From assembly GCA_937925385.1 (NCBI GenBank), contig CALEWN010000240.1, forward strand, positions 1 through 5,893: a stretch of DNA of 5,893 bases, given 5' to 3'. Positions 5,559 to 5,893 of the stretch are shown piece after piece. Under the pieces are notes generated by a model that searched no databases, was not told the origin of the DNA, and saw nothing but the letters and a program-made list of their open reading frames with translations. Position numbers and translations under genes: made by a program. Within the stretch, counting starts at the first letter, position 1, and each line of letters starts with the position of its first letter. This stretch comes from an uncultured Senegalimassilia sp. Its GTDB lineage: Bacteria; Actinomycetota; Coriobacteriia; Coriobacteriales; Eggerthellaceae.

Positions 5559-5893
5559 ATTATTACCTTTCAGAAATACGTTCGCCCGCAAAGCCTGCAA
5601 GAGGCTTGGGAGCTGAACCAGAAGAAGCGCAATCGCGTGGTGGCGGGTATGATGTGGCTGAAGATGGGCGACCATTCCTTCGGCACCGCCATCGATCTGT
5701 GCGATCTGGGCTTGGACACCATCGAGGAGACCGACGAGGAGTTCCGCATCGGCGCCATGGTCACCCTGCGCCAGATGGAAACCCATGCCGGCCTTGACGC
5801 CTATTCCTGCGGCGCCATCAAGGCGGCGTTCCAAGACATCGTGGGCGTGCAGTTCCGCAACGGCGCCACGCTCGGCGGCAGCCTGTGGCGTCG
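5559..5893 (+). CDS. Xanthine-dehydrogenase-type FAD-binding subunit, 3' end outside window, apparent ATT start
   Basis: The 111 visible codons match the N-terminal FAD-binding domain of the medium (CoxM/XdhB-like) subunit of molybdenum hydroxylases, which passes electrons from the Fe-S subunit through FAD to NAD or another acceptor. Seen in order: ITFQKYVRPQSLQEAWEL (2-19), VVAGMMWLKMG (27-37), IDLCDLGLDTIEE (45-57), FRIGAMVTLRQMETH (62-76) and VGVQFRNGATLGGSLWR (95-111), the last being the typical RNxAT-GG FAD loop. The usual AGGTD-like loop is replaced by AGMMW. The frame is open back to a TAA at 5517 with no ATG, GTG or TTG before residue 27; the first ATG (5649) would remove the first part of the domain. 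ATT at 5559 or 5562, behind GGGGTG, gives a family-like N-terminus. The Fe-S and molybdenum subunits would be expected downstream. Substrate probably xanthine or a related purine, judged from the nearby permease. Confidence 0.85.
   Translation, partial: MITFQKYVRPQSLQEAWELNQKKRNRVVAGMMWLKMGDHSFGTAIDLCDLGLDTIEETDEEFRIGAMVTLRQMETHAGLDAYSCGAIKAAFQDIVGVQFRNGATLGGSLWR

Noticed and set aside
5521..5616. 31-codon ATG frame directly after TATAAT
   Set aside because: Its ATG falls between the -10 and the predicted transcription start, so it would not be transcribed, and it overlaps the FAD-subunit gene in another frame.
5552..5797. GTG-started 81-codon frame, considered as the true start of the FAD subunit with a frameshift
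   Set aside because: The ATT frame is already homologous from its second codon, so no frameshift is needed to explain the protein.

Overview
The window is G+C-rich bacterial chromosome with tightly spaced genes. The A/T-rich patches sit mainly at intergenic promoters. The gene set is a clostridial/streptococcal-style LysR regulator, meso-diaminopimelate dehydrogenase, an NCS2 purine permease, and a molybdenum-hydroxylase FAD subunit with a MocA-like cytidylyltransferase. This fits an anaerobic high-G+C Gram-positive, most plausibly a gut actinomycete of the Eggerthella type (Coriobacteriia). That assignment is an inference from composition and protein style; no rRNA or marker gene is present.

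Layout. (1) Positions 1-718, minus strand: the N-terminal 239 codons of a MetE-like (YxjG/YxjH type) methionine synthase family protein, cut by the window edge. Its regulator candidate, a CmbR/MtaR-like LysR protein (834-1757, minus), lies just upstream. A perfect GATAG-AAAA-CTATC inverted repeat lies between them. (2) 1758-2084: a 327-base gap with no recognisable gene, holding a candidate leaderless promoter for the LysR gene and a 12-bp palindrome in front of ddh. (3) 2085-3062, plus: ddh, a lysine/peptidoglycan enzyme, closed by a strong GC-rich hairpin terminator. (4) 3252-4739, plus: an NCS2 xanthine/uric acid permease whose upstream region holds several repeats, including one complementary to its Shine-Dalgarno. 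(5) A 17-bp hairpin between convergent genes. (6) 4808-5434, minus: a MocA/MobA-like nucleotidyltransferase. (7) 5559-5893, plus: the start of a xanthine-dehydrogenase-type FAD subunit, divergent from (6), cut by the window edge, and apparently starting with ATT.

Working together: permease, cofactor cytidylyltransferase and molybdenum hydroxylase form a plausible purine-use locus (import of xanthine or a related purine, maturation of the molybdenum cofactor, oxidation of the purine). The MetE-like/LysR pair looks like a separate sulfur-amino-acid module, and ddh an independent single-gene unit. I see no mobile element, CRISPR array, tRNA or rRNA. All the proteins belong to known families. The less ordinary features are in gene starts and intergenic DNA: an apparent AUU start codon, a candidate leaderless regulator mRNA, and several perfect dyads next to promoters.
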